Shown here: positions 44,910-55,759 of the stretch, piece by piece
How the letters are laid out: the number at the start of each line of letters is the position of its first letter
Numbering within the stretch: position 1 is the stretch's first letter
Assembly: GCA_946811695.1 (NCBI GenBank)
Contig: OX328132.1
Span: 122,873,906-122,937,905, forward strand
Source: Gonocerus acuteangulatus
Lineage: Eukaryota > Arthropoda > Insecta > Hemiptera > Coreidae
Direction of reading: 5' to 3'
Length of the DNA: 64,000 nt
Program-made: the position numbers and the translations under genes
The notes under the pieces: generated by a model
Database searches by the model: none
Told to the model about the DNA's origin: nothing
What the model saw: the letters and a program-made list of their open reading frames with translations, nothing else

Positions 44910-45810
44910 GAAATAAAGATTTTGCTGATAATTTGGTGTTTTATCTTAGCATTAGGGTATAAAAGGTGGCTAGGGGCGGCTGCAGCCCTCTTCGCGAATT
45001 GTTGATTTAGTCTCTGAAAATGTGTCATAAAAACCTTAAAAATAAATAAAATAAGATCACTTAGCTAAAAACATTTAATGAGGGTGAAATAGCATTTTAG
45101 TTAGCTAACTATTCCAAGTTCTAGATTGTTAGTATCCCATACCCCCCAAATGCTCCCAGTCCCCTCCCCGAAATTCTTCCAGCACCTCCCTTGATGTGGC
45201 GTCTCTTAGCCAAATCCTAACCGTTCCTTGACTTCTTAACACTTGAAGAGTTAGTGCTCTACGAAGCACGTGTCTTGCAAGTGTCTTGTGTCCAATACAA
45301 CAATGGTCCTGTCAACAAAAATAGTCCGATGTCAATAACACTTAGCAGAAAAATACTTTAAGCCAGCATGAAGGATTCTTTATCAAGCGGGATATGCTTA
45401 CCTTGGGATCCACTGTCTAAGTTCAACCCACCCTCTGATTGAGTAAGTACGGCCACGCTTACCATTTAGCAGATCAATAATGACACATCCATGCCATCAC
45501 TCATGGAGGATATTTATTGTAAGTGAATTATATATTTGAGCTAGAAAGGTTCCTGAAACTCGGGAGGCTAGTTGAAAGGCCGCCATAGGGTAGATTGCTA
45601 GGGCATGTAAATACGGGACTCCCTCAGGGAGGAAATTCAGTCTCGACACTCAAGGGCTAAAAGCTCGCTACCGTGTCACTTCTAAGGCTTTCCTTACTCA
45701 AGGTTTACTCGAACCGTTTACTCACCTCCTCACAATTATATACTTTACTTTAATATTTAAATATATAAGTAAAGAAACACCTATATTTTTAACGAAATAA
45801 TATTACATTA
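44910..45810. other. No supported feature
   Basis: Mixed-complexity DNA with no domain-bearing frame. Some GC-richer words near 45550-45680 may be an unrecognised old repeat. Confidence 0.45.
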
Positions 45811-45811
45811 T

Positions 45812-46205
45812 AAAATAGCGGTTGCAGGTGCCTACAATGGATAATTACATTATAAACCACCTTTTGCTGTTGCTAGCAGTTACATTATAAACTAGCTTTT
45901 TTAGGTCTCTTTTAAGGATAATTATATTATAGACTAGCGGATGCAGGTGCCTATAATGGATAATTATATTATAGACTAGCTGTTGCAGGTGCCTATAATG
46001 GATAATTGCATTATAAACTAGCGGCTAAAGATCCCTTTAGGATAATTATATTATAAACTAGCTGTTGAATGTGCCTTAGAAGAATAATGATATTATAAAC
46101 TTGCATTTGCAGGTGCCTATAATGGATATTTACATTAATAACTAGCTATTGCAGTTGCCTTTTTAGCATAATTATATTATAAACTAGCTTTTTTAGGAGT
46201 CTTTT
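45812..46205. repeat. ~43-bp degenerate tandem array, about nine copies
   Basis: Units centre on ATAATTATATTATAAACTAG followed by C(G/T)G(T/A)TGCAGGTGCCTATAATGG. Copies are strongly diverged and some are shortened, so the array is old. It abuts the foldback at 46222. Confidence 0.85.
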
Positions 46206-46221
46206 AAGGATTATTATACTA

Positions 46222-47059
46222 CAGGGTGTCCCACATTGAGATGTCATAATTTTAAGGGTTTATTCTGCACCTCATTTGTAGTTCAGGGACGCAGAAATGA
46301 GCGTCCTATCTCAACATGTAGCAGAGCTATTCAAACTTTTGTCTATTTTCAAAAGTATTCGGTTTTCTTATAAAAACAGTGTTTTCCGGATTTCTAGTCT
46401 ATGTGTCGTAAATGAAGACCACATTTTTAAACTCTACATTAAATTTCCAATAAGAAACACCCATTATTGAAATGTTGTCATGTAAATTAGGAGCTACACT
46501 AAGAGCCATATAGATGTGAACTATTGTTATTAGGGTTTTCTTAACTCCTTCAATATTTTCTTAATCAGCAATTTGTAGACTTAGCGGTTTGCCTCCGCCT
46601 CAAAAGTTGCCTTATTTAATAAGCTTTAAAATGGTGCCCTGTTGTTTTAAAAACAAAAATAATTATTATTAAATAAGGCAACTTTTGAGGCGGAGGCAAA
46701 CCGCTAAGTCTACAAATAGCTGATTAAGAAAATATTGAAGGAGTTAAGAAAATCATAATAACAATAGTTCACATCTATATGGCTCTTAGTGTACCTCCAT
46801 GACATTACATGACAACATGTCAATAACGGGTGTTTCTTATTGGAAATTTAATGTAGATTCTAAAAATGTGGTCGTCGTTTACGATACATAGACTAGAAAT
46901 CCGTAAAACACTGTTTTTCATAGGAAAACCCAATAGTTTTGAAAATAGACATAGCTCTGCTACATGTTGAGATAGGACGCTCATTTCTGCGTCCCTGAAC
47001 TACAAATGAGGTGCAGAATAAACCCTTAAAATTATGACATCTCAATGTGGGACACCCTG
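46222..47059. mobile_element. 838-bp foldback element with ~390-bp arms and TA target
   Basis: Ends CAGGGTGTCCCAC and GTGGGACACCCTG are flanked by TA on both sides (46220-46221, 47060-47061). Arms are nearly identical inverted copies (TTGAGATGTCATAATTTTAA, TTTGCCTCCGCCTCAAAAGT), leaving a spacer of only about 50 bp near 46630-46665. TA duplication suggests Tc1/mariner-type transposition, but no transposase is present. Confidence 0.85.
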
Positions 47060-47164
47060 TATAAATTCGATTAGATAGTTGCCCACCGCATATTAAGTAT
47101 ATATAAATATAATCTCTTAGAAATTTAATTCAAGGAGGTGAATGAATTTGTGTAAGAGTGGCAT

Positions 47165-47262
47165 TGAGTCTCCCCATGGCCTGGTGGCTAATGCCTTAGA
47201 TTCTCTTGCGGTAAATTGGGGTTCCAGTCTCACGGTAGCAGGGATTTTTCTCGCCAGTACAT
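47165..47262 (+). mobile_element. Decayed SINE (family S) head
   Basis: GAGTCTCCCCATGGCCTGGT and CCAGTCTCACGGTAGCAGGG correspond to the A- and B-box parts of family S with several changes. Ends soon after GGGATTTTTCTCGCC. Confidence 0.6.
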
Positions 47263-49661
47263 TTTCTAGCACTGTACTTATTTCTAATGAATTTTATTGT
47301 ATTAAAGGTGGCAAAAGACGTTCGTTAATTAGGTAGAAAAAACTAAAATCAACATTGCCAAGAAATACCGCCGGAAAAGGAGACTAATTACACTTCCATG
47401 AAGCGAACTAACAACCGAGGAGCCGGTGACAGCAAATGCTAACTAGAACCTGAACTTAGCTCCTACTGATAAGGATGAAGAGAGGAGAACGGCTTATCAA
47501 ATAGAGTCCAGTTCCATACGGACTGGGCAGTATTTAGCATTATCCTACAATTAATAATGCTCTAGATACTAATTAATATCTTGATGGAAAATTTAATTGG
47601 ATGCGGAATAGTACATTTAGTACTCCAGCACTCGGTAAGGTCTCTTTCCTACTCTACAAACATCTACAGCTCACATAAGCTTTTACTCCAGTCAAATAAT
47701 ACATTGTACCTTGCAAAAGGTGGGGTAGAAGATGTTTTTGTTTGTTCTTTTTTTTTTCTTTTTTTTTTTTAATTTGTACTTATTAGTATTAATATCAAAA
47801 AACCAAGTTAGCCAACATGGCCGACCACGGGAGACAGCCGAAAAACACAAAAATGTATTACTTTTTTGTGTTATTTTCATAATATCTCAAAAATGGTTGA
47901 TTTTAGTAGGCATTCTTACACATAAAGTTTAAAGACAATTAAACTTAGAACAACTTTTATCGGAGTAACTATTTTTCTAGCACGAGTAGCAAACGCCCTA
48001 CAGCTCGTTGAATATAGACAATTTTCCACCGTACTGAGTGGAAGAGGGGGGAGAAGGGGTGCGTGGGAGAGGGGAGGGCAGGGGAGAGAGTGAGGTGGGA
48101 AACGAAAGGGAGAGAGAGGAGTAGGAGACATATAGAGAGAGAGAGCTGGGGGGAAGAGAGAGGTGGGCAGGGGAGAGAGTGAGGTGGGAAACGAAAGGGA
48201 GAGAGAGGAGTAGGCGACAGAGAGATATAGTGAGAGAGCTGGCGGGACAGAGAGCTGGGGGGAAGAGAGAGGTGGGGAGGGATAGAGGGAGAGAGAGAGA
48301 GCGGAGAACCACAAATAATTATTACTTTTCGGGTTGGTTTCAAAATATATCAAAAACGATTGAAATTAGTAATAATTCTTTTATATGAAGTTTAAGAAGC
48401 CTTTATTTTTTTAACGTTTGGGAACTTTTTATTCTCGTACTAATCATTTTATTTCTGCCTTACCCCCCCCCCCCCAGACACACAAAATAAAGGTTCTAGA
48501 CAAATGTAATATGCAGTATTTATAAAGCCGCATTATTTACCAAAAGCCCGATTTCGTAAAACAATCCCTGAAGTTTTTTTTATGTGTTGCGTCGATTCTA
48601 CCACTACAATAGAATAATTATTTTAGAAGAAAAGGTTTTCAATGAAAAATAAACTATCCAAAACTCATTGCAAAAAACAAAAACACTACTAATTCCATAT
48701 AGTTTTATAATTAAATAAATAAAGAAACGCACAAATTAAATAATTCAAGTATTTATGGAATTATTCAACTGTTAATAAAGCAAAACTATAAAAATATAAG
48801 AATTGTCCACAAATAAAGCGCTGATAATGAAAGTCGTAGGTTATTTCTATCAATATTTACGAAAAATATTCTAATAACAAGTATGCGACGTGTCCAATAA
48901 GTAATTACCAACTCAAAATATTTTTTAAAATACATAAAGAATTAGAAACATATCCTCTTAGCCGTGGAAGTCTTGAAGATCAGTCCCTAAGCAAAGTATC
49001 GTATGAATAACATAGACCGCTCTAGCGGTGGCATTTTCCGTTTCTCAGACGAAGAAGAGCTCCAGATGCCCCAGTCTATTTTTTACGTCCTGACATCTAG
49101 TGAGAATGTTAAAGCGAATTCCGGTGACGCTGGCGCTAAATTAAAAATTACCGAACTAAAAGCCCCGCAATATGTTATACGCTAAATGATTGTCGAAAGA
49201 TGTTTAGGTAATCTCAAATGTATTTTTGAATCCTGAGTCGAATGAGATAAGGACATTTGTGATACTATCCTCAATGTATTCCTCTGTATTATTAAAATTT
49301 GCGCTTGTAGCAAAGAAATTTATATATACAGGGTCGCCCAGATAAGCGGGACACGAAGAAATAACTACTAAACCCAACCGTTTAGGAGTGATATCTTTAT
49401 CAAAATTCGGTATCAAAATTTTTTAAAGCAGGATAGATGTAGTTATTGACAAAATCAATACAATGGGGTCCTTGGAAATGAGAAAATACCCCATCAAGGG
49501 CTCAAATAGACCTTTGGAGGGAAGAGTTCCCTCTTTACTCATATATTCCAATGCATTTTTTAAAAGAACTACAAAAACAAGGAAGAACTGTACAAACGGA
49601 TTTGCAATGCGTCAAGTAGTTCTCCGAAAAAATATGTTTTGTGAACGAACATTGTGAATGA
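47263..49661. other. Gene-free; GA-rich block and one transposon-end-like motif
   Basis: 48030-48310 is a GA-rich purine block in which a segment with GAGGTGGGAAACGAAAGGGA is duplicated. At 49329 ACAGGGTCGCCCAGATAAGC and GGGACACG look like one end of a TA-type transposon, but no partner end was found. The 60-codon frame at 49003 has no recognised domain. Confidence 0.5.
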
Positions 49662-49778
49662 TTGAGAAAATATGGTCGACCGTTCAGAAGTAGGAAGCGT
49701 TGATCGTCGGGGTTTCGCTCAATGTTCTTATTTAATACAACACATTTTATGGTTAAATTGTATAATTATTACTGCCAA

Positions 49779-49809
49779 AATTTCGGCTTGCTATACAAGC
49801 CATCTTCAG
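49779..49809 (-). ncRNA. Hammerhead-like motif
   Basis: Minus strand CTGAAGA, T, stem GGCTTG/CAAGCC, GAAATTTT. Differs from the 42486 motif in the base after GAAA (T for C). Confidence 0.35.
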
Positions 49810-49893
49810 GGCTGTAGAAACATATATGGTATAACAATGACAAAAACGGATAGATAAATTAACAAAAATATGAGTACATATATGAGTGAATGA

Positions 49894-49933
<40 letters not shown>

Positions 49934-50412
49934 TCATGATATATATAGTATAATAATAGAAATCTAAATAGATATACAGGTGTATGGTATACAAGAGAAT
50001 ACAGAACAAGTGGCGTAGTAACATACCTATCGAGAAGAAGCCACCCGTAAAATCCTAAAATTCCATTCCGTTCCTCAACCTCTTCAACGCAGCGACGGAA
50101 CTTGGGCTAGAAGTGATGAAGATTATTTTTGATTATTTATTTATTCATGAGCTCTCGCAACAAAGGCGACTCACCCAATATAACTATAACATATATACAA
50201 TGGCAATATTGACGTTATAACACTAATACATCGTATACTTATTATCACAGTACATACACTTATTATCATATACTTCACATAGTTTAAATTATTAGCTCAA
50301 TATAAAATAAAACAATTAATTAACGCAATACAGATTAACTACATGTTAACAACATATTACAAATATAACTTAAGGATGAGACGGGAAGCAATACTAATCA
50401 AGGATTTAGTTC

Positions 50413-50480
<68 letters not shown>

Positions 50481-50498
50481 ATTTACCTCAGTATGTGG

Positions 50499-52589
50499 TT
50501 ATATTCTGGAAAATATTTTAATTCGTTTAAGATGTTGGAGTACTGTGTTGATATATGGACTACCTTCAGTTAGTAAGTCGTGTAAGTGATGTGGGATGAG
50601 TAAGTTCTCTAGTTTCCTGCAGTCTGTCAGTATGTGTTTTATAGTCAACTGTTCATTACACTCTGGACATATTGGCCTTTCTTTCCTCTCCATTAAGTAG
50701 GAGTGCGTAAGAAGGGAATGACCAATCCTTAAACGTGTCAGTACAACTTGTTCTCTTCTTGAGAGGTTATTATTTTTAAGAGGCCAGGCTTTTACTGAGA
50801 GTTTTACTTCACGCAGTTTGTTTTCAGTCCTTGTCCATTTCTGTTGCCAGTCGTCCATAGAATGCGTGTGTGCAGTTGTAAACAAGTCTTGTGAAGTCAA
50901 TAGGTCATTGTCTATTTCTGGTTTTGTTGTCATTAATTTAGCGTGACTGTCTACTGATGTGCTTTGGTCAATGTTTTCATGTCCAGGTAGCCACACAAGT
51001 GTAATGTTGTGGTTATGTAATCGGTGAATATTAGTGTAGATGAGTGTAATTATTGGGTGTGTACTGTAAATATCCTCCAGGGAGAGTAGAGAACTTAATG
51101 AGTCTGTAAATAACAATGTTGAAAGATTGTCTGTCGTGTTTTCTATTTTAGAAAGGCCTAAGTTTATTGCTTGTAACTCAGCAGAATATATGCTAGATAT
51201 GTCATGTAATCTAAGTCCGTAAGTGTTGGCATCGACAAGTGCTGCTGAGGCTGCCCCGGAGTCGGTTTTAGATTCGTCTGTGAAAATGTACATGGAAGTT
51301 GGGTTATCTTTAATAATAGCTTTAAAGAACGTCTGGTAACATTTGGAAGATAGTGGATTGTTTTTGGCAAATTTTGTTAATGAAAGATTAATTTTTAAGT
51401 TATCGACTCTCCAAGGAGGAAACTGTAGAATGGTGTTAGTGTATGTTGGATGTTGTAATAAGGTGGAATCAAAAGGGTTTTTCAAGTGGCGTATAATTAG
51501 GGGTTTGTGTTTAGAGTTTTTTTGTAAATATTCGTTCAGTAAGTTATTTTCCATAAAATCATTTACGCAAGGAATACCTAATGCTTTGCATTTTAGCAGA
51601 AATTTCATTCCGATGAACCATCGCCTATACTCCAATGGCGGCTCTCCTGCTTCTACACAGAGGCTATCAACAGGACTTGTTCTAAAAGCGCCAGTTGCGA
51701 TTCGGAGAGCTGTGTGGTGAATGCTATTCAAAAGCTTTAGCAGATTTGAACTGGCAGATGAATATGCAATACACCCATAATCCAAAAGAGACCTGGTGTA
51801 GGAGCGATAAAAAGTAAGCATCATACATCTGTCAGCTCCCCATGTAGTATTGCTAAGAATCCTCAATAAGTTCAATGATTTTTTGCACTTATTGACAAGT
51901 TCTTTTATATGGGGCAACCATGTAAGTTTTTTATCGAAATTAAGACCTAAAATCTTAAGGTTTTCTGTGCTCTTTATGGACAGGTTATTTAACATTAATA
52001 GTGGAGATTGGGTTTCTCTTTTCCTAGAAAAATTAATAAATTTAGTTTTATCAACTGAGAATTTGAAGCCAGTGGTAAGGGACCACTTTTCTAACTCTTT
52101 TAGAGCGTGCTGTATGTGAAACTGAGCAGAAGTAAGACTTGAGTAAGCATGATATATGATGAGGTCATCAGCATACAGACAGTGAGATACTTCCTTGGGG
52201 ATAAATTTCGTTACAGAATTAACAGCAATGTTGAACAGCGTGGTGCTCAAGACACCTCCTTGGGGCACTCCATTTTCCTGCAAGAATCTATCAGACAATG
52301 TAGCATTTATTCTCACTCTGAATGATCTTTGGGAAAGATAATTTTCAAGAAATTTAAGGATATTTCCTTGAACACCCCACTCCAAAAGCTGGGAGAAAAT
52401 AAGCCGCCTCCATACGGTGTCGTATGCTTTTTCTATGTCAAGGGATACTGCTAAAATTGATTTTTTTTTCAAGAATGCATTAAGAACAGTATTCTCCATA
52501 GATGCAATGTGATGCATTGTAGAATGTCCTGGGCGAAACCCACACTGGTGAGGAGAGAGGTAACCTCCATGTTCTAAAAACCAGAGCAA
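50499..52589 (-). pseudogene. LINE ORF2 fragment: reverse transcriptase and RNase H
   Basis: 696 codons. RT: QCGFRPGHST (about 15-24), SLDIEKAYDTVW (49-60), GVPQGGVLS (107-115), LYADDLI (138-144). RNase H: FTDES (D438), YSAELQA (E471), FTDSLSS (D496), and WLPGHENIDQSTSVDSHAK with H537 and D547, so all four acidic positions are present. A C-terminal Cys-His motif CPECNEQLTIKHILTDC follows. RT plus RNase H places it near the I/R1-type LINEs, distinct from the Jockey-type LINE at 21.6 kb. The Met at the start is internal; the frame continues across the transposon to 55066-55235. There are no internal stops, so it died recently. Confidence 0.9.
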
Positions 52590-52603
52590 TCTTTTATTAA
52601 TAA

Positions 52604-55062
52604 CACAGGTCTACAACCAAAAATTTGATTTGATGATTTTGGCTAATCTCTGTGTTTCTCGGTGTGCTGAGGCCGAGAATGAAGTCCGTTTTTCTCTATC
52701 ACGTACAGATTTTTTTCAAATCCATAGAACATAATATACCTGCCATACACATAAATTTGGTAAGAAGTAGGTTTTTTTTTCCCCCAAACGATTTCTCTTT
52801 TTATAAACAGACATCTTTCACTAGGTGGTGTAGGCAATGACTCCCTCAGTAGATGTTGTAGGCCTGAGGGTGTCTAGGCACGATCTGTTCAGACAGGAAC
52901 GTACTTGTTTGGTCTCAGATGTCACCGTCTGAAGCTAAACGAGATTGAACCTGTTGTATCAGGAACTTGGAGCTAAATTTCTGTTCATTCTCTCAGTTCA
53001 GTAGTATCAACTGAAGTGAACACATTCACTGAGGTCACTTAGTTGTGTCAAAGTGATTAAGAACGTATTTGAAGGTTTGAAAGTGCATTTAGACAAAATG
53101 TCTCATCGTCGTTGTGTTACCAGTCCAGACTACTTCTGTTTTATCTGTGGTGAGTACACAGTTAAGAAAAACCAACGAAATATAACAGGTTTTGTCAAAA
53201 ATGTATATTATGCATATTTTGGCTTGAGAATAGGAGATCAAGATAAAGTGTGGGCTCCTCACAAAGTATGCCATAGCTGCGTAGAAAAACTTCGCTTATG
53301 GTACAAAGGAGAGTTAAAATCTTTCGGATTTGCTATCCCAATGATGTGGAGGGAGCAAAAAAACCACGTTAATGACTGTTACTTTTGTTATTGTCATGTT
53401 CAAGGCTATAATTCCAAAAATCATAAGCTCATTAACTACCCTAATGTGGAATCTGCTAGTCGTCCGGTACCACACGGTCCTGGATTGACAGTTCCTCAGC
53501 CCCCTCGTGACTTGGGCAGTATAGATAGGGAAGCTAATAGAGAAGACTGTATGTCGGAGAGCGATGAAGTACACAGTGAGTTCAAAGCAAGCAGTTCAGA
53601 AGATGAACCTCAGCTTATTTCTCAACAGGAGTTGAACGACTTAGTGAGAGATCTTGGACTTCCAAAAGATGCAGCTCAGTTACTTGGCTCCCGTCTTAAA
53701 AACAAAAATTTATTATAGCCAGGCACTTCTTTTTCATGGTATCGACACCGTGAAGCAGTTTTTGTTCCTTACTTTGCTCTGGATGAGAATCTTATTTATT
53801 GCAAAGACATTCTTGGTCTGATGGGTCAATTTGGTATACAATATGACCCGATTCATTGGCGTCTATTCATAGACTCATCAAAGCGAAGTCTAAAGGCTGT
53901 TTTGTTGCACAATGGCAATACTTATGCTTCAGTTCCAGTTGGCCGTTCGGTACATTTAAAAGAAACATACGAAAATTTGTCATTAGTTCTCGAACGAATT
54001 CATTATAATGAGCATAACTGGTTGATATGTGGAGACTTGAAAGTACTTACTATGCTCTTAGGTCAGCAATCACGGTACACCAAGTTCCCTTGTTTTTTAT
54101 GTTTATGGGATAGCCGAGACAGAAATTCCCATTGGAACAACAAAGACTGGCCATCACGAGGAGCTCTGTCGCCAGGCCAAAAAAATGTAATTAGGAGAAG
54201 TTTGGTTCCTTCTGACAAAATCCTGCTACCTCCTCTACACATAAAGCTAGGGCTGATAAAACAATTCGTAAAGTCTCTCAATAAAGAAGGTGAATGTTGT
54301 GATGCAAAGCTAAAAGAGGGGATCTTTGTAGGCCCAGATATTCGGAAACTTTTCACAGATCCACATTTCACTCAGACCATGAATGAGAAGGAGAAGGAAG
54401 CTTGGAATTCTTTTAAAGATGTTGTTGAGAAGTTCCTAGGTAACGTGTAGGATCCCAACTATAGAAGTATCGTGGAACGCATGTTGAAGGCATTTCAATT
54501 ACAAGGTTGCAACATGAGTTTGAAGGTTCACTTCTTACATTCGCATGTGGACTATTTTCCGGAAAACTTAGGGGAAGTGAGTGAAGAACAAGGGGAAAGG
54601 TTCCATCAGGACATCCAGGAAATGGAACGTAGGTATCAGGGCAAATGGAACGTAAACATGATGGCTTACTATTGTTGGATGCTGCAGCGTGAATCATCTG
54701 AAGAGTCCTACAGCCGGAAACGAACACGGAGAAATTTTCAAGAGAAAAAAATACGTTTTCATAAAAATAATAACTAAATATGCCACTGTTAATTCTGAAG
54801 CTGTTATTTCTACACATTTATGTATTTTGTACGGTAAACAACATTGAAATAACTAAAAGATCATGGAAATAAATGAAAACTCTTATTCGCCAATTCTGTT
54901 TTCTTTTAATGGTAGTACCTCTGCCCTTACTTGAGATTGAACAATTTCCTTACGTGATAGAGAGGGACTGACCTCATGTTCGGCTTCAGCACGCCAAGGA
55001 GCATAGAGATTGACCAAAATCATCAAATCAAATTTCAGAAAGATTATTTTTGTAGACCTGTG
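52604..55062 (+). mobile_element. DNA transposon with CACAGG...CCTGTG ends and TAA duplication
   Basis: Ends are CACAGGTCTACA and its complement. Inner matching blocks AAATTTGATTTGATGATTTT and GTGCTGA(G/A)GCCGA show that the inverted repeat extends to about 80 bp with a small indel. TAA at 52601-52603 and 55063-55065 is duplicated; removing the 2459-bp element plus one TAA restores the LINE frame. CAC...GTG ends, a 3-bp duplication and a C-x2-C after the second catalytic Asp suit the CACTA/CMC group, but PIF-like alternatives share TWA targets. It carries one transposase gene. Confidence 0.85.
53098..54777 (+). pseudogene. DDE-type transposase, interrupted by two TAG codons
   Basis: One continuous 560-codon frame broken only by TAG at 53716-53718 and 54448-54450. 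N-terminal part: zinc-binding-like pairs C14/C17 and C58/C61, then C94/C97/C99, and a family signature NRNIT...YYAYFGL-like block and PHGPGLTVPQPP. Catalytic-like part: FIDSS (D259), CGDLKV (D313), CFLC (C332, C335) and HFLHSHVDYFPENLG with EEQGERFHQD (E500). I recognise this as a protein family found in many copies in arthropod genomes; calling it the transposase follows from its position between terminal repeats and the D-D-E spacing. ATG at 53098 is chosen because family members start near MS-RRC. From memory of relatives, some residues seem missing before CDAKLKEG. Confidence 0.8.
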
Positions 55063-55065
55063 TAA

Positions 55066-55235
55066 TTTTTTCTGCTATTTTGCAAATGGAGCTTGTTAAA
55101 GAGATAGGTCTGTAGCTAGATGGAGCGTTCTTATCTTTTCCTGGCTTTAGAATCGGAATTACTATAGCATCATTCCAAGAGTGAGGATAAATGCCATTTG
55201 TATAAACCTTATTCAGTGTTTCCAATAAAACTCTT
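55066..55235 (-). pseudogene. RNase H LINE ORF, 5' piece beyond the transposon
   Basis: Encodes VLLETLNKVYTNGIYP, PILKPGKD, SYRPISLTS and KIAEKI, the RT motifs that precede those at the right edge of the 50499-52589 frame. The LINE sequence ends at about 55235 where Jockey sequence starts on the other strand. Confidence 0.88.
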
Positions 55236-55759
55236 CATAGGGACCTCAACATCCCTTTCGTTCAAGAACTGGCAAAATCCCGCTTCCTAACCTTTCATTC
55301 CAAACTGTCCTTCCATCCCAATCCTAGAGCACAAACACTTTCCTCCCAAACTCACCCCAAAAATCCGTCTAGAAGGCTCAAGAGACATTGGCTTCGTGAT
55401 CAATTAACTGAATAAGGACAAAACATTATTCTAAGTAGGAAGTGCCAGTATTGATTGGCTCCTTCCAAAAGTGTTATTATCTTTATTATTATTGTGTTAT
55501 TATTTCCTATTCATTATTTTTGTTTGTTTTGTTTTTTAAGTACTTTTTCTTTCTTTTTTCTTTTTATTTTATTTTTTTTTATTTATTTGCTTATTTTTTT
55601 TATTTTGTATTTCAACTCAATTTCTGTATATTATCATTATTTCTATCTGAGAGCAAACTTAACTAATGTACTCTCCAAATGTACAGATGTTAAATAAACG
55701 TATTACTAAAAAAAAAAAAAAAACCTATCGAGAAGATTGAGAACTGTCCCGTTTCAAGT

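Larger units (their letters stand above)
50130..55235 (-). mobile_element. RNase H-bearing LINE (I-type), split by a DNA transposon
   Basis: 3' end at left: GCGAGAGCTCATGAATAAAT plus further A/T tail; a T run (minus strand) of about 60 lies inside the 3' UTR at 50415-50479. The coding part runs 50499-52600, is interrupted at 52601-55065, and resumes to about 55235, where the element is 5'-truncated before the upstream RT and endonuclease regions. No target duplication was found. Confidence 0.82.
50038..55723 (+). mobile_element. Jockey-type LINE copy, 5'-truncated, split by nested LINE
   Basis: A 12-bp duplication CCTATCGAGAAG (50026-50037, 55724-55735) and a poly(A) tail at 55709-55723 define the insertion. 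The left piece (50038-50127) encodes EATRKILKFH...DGTWARSDED, matching QATRKILSYK...DGSWAKTDIE of ORF2 at 21794-24508 (residues about 370-397). The right piece (55236-55420) encodes LHRDLNIPF...SRRLKRHWLRDQL, matching the last 60 residues. About 450 codons, including RT, are missing between them. The LINE at 50130-55235 replaced them, so that insertion came with a target deletion, or the copy was already deleted. Confidence 0.82.
49662..55758. mobile_element. Penelope-like copy, split by a nested insertion
   Basis: 49662-50037 starts TTGAGAAAATATGGTCGACC, carries a hammerhead-like motif (49779-49809), (TA)n, and GTAACATACCTATCGAGAAG. It resumes at 55736 with ATTGAGAACTGTCCCGTTTC. The same order without interruption is read on the complement of 42170-42610. 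The second arm found at 41658 is absent here. Everything in between is inserted later. Confidence 0.78.

Noticed and set aside
48030..48353. 145-codon Pro/Ser/Leu-rich minus-strand frame
   Set aside because: Encoded by the GA-rich purine block; low complexity and duplicated.
49003..49185. 60-codon plus-strand frame with a hydrophilic, gene-like composition
   Set aside because: No recognisable domain and no supporting context.
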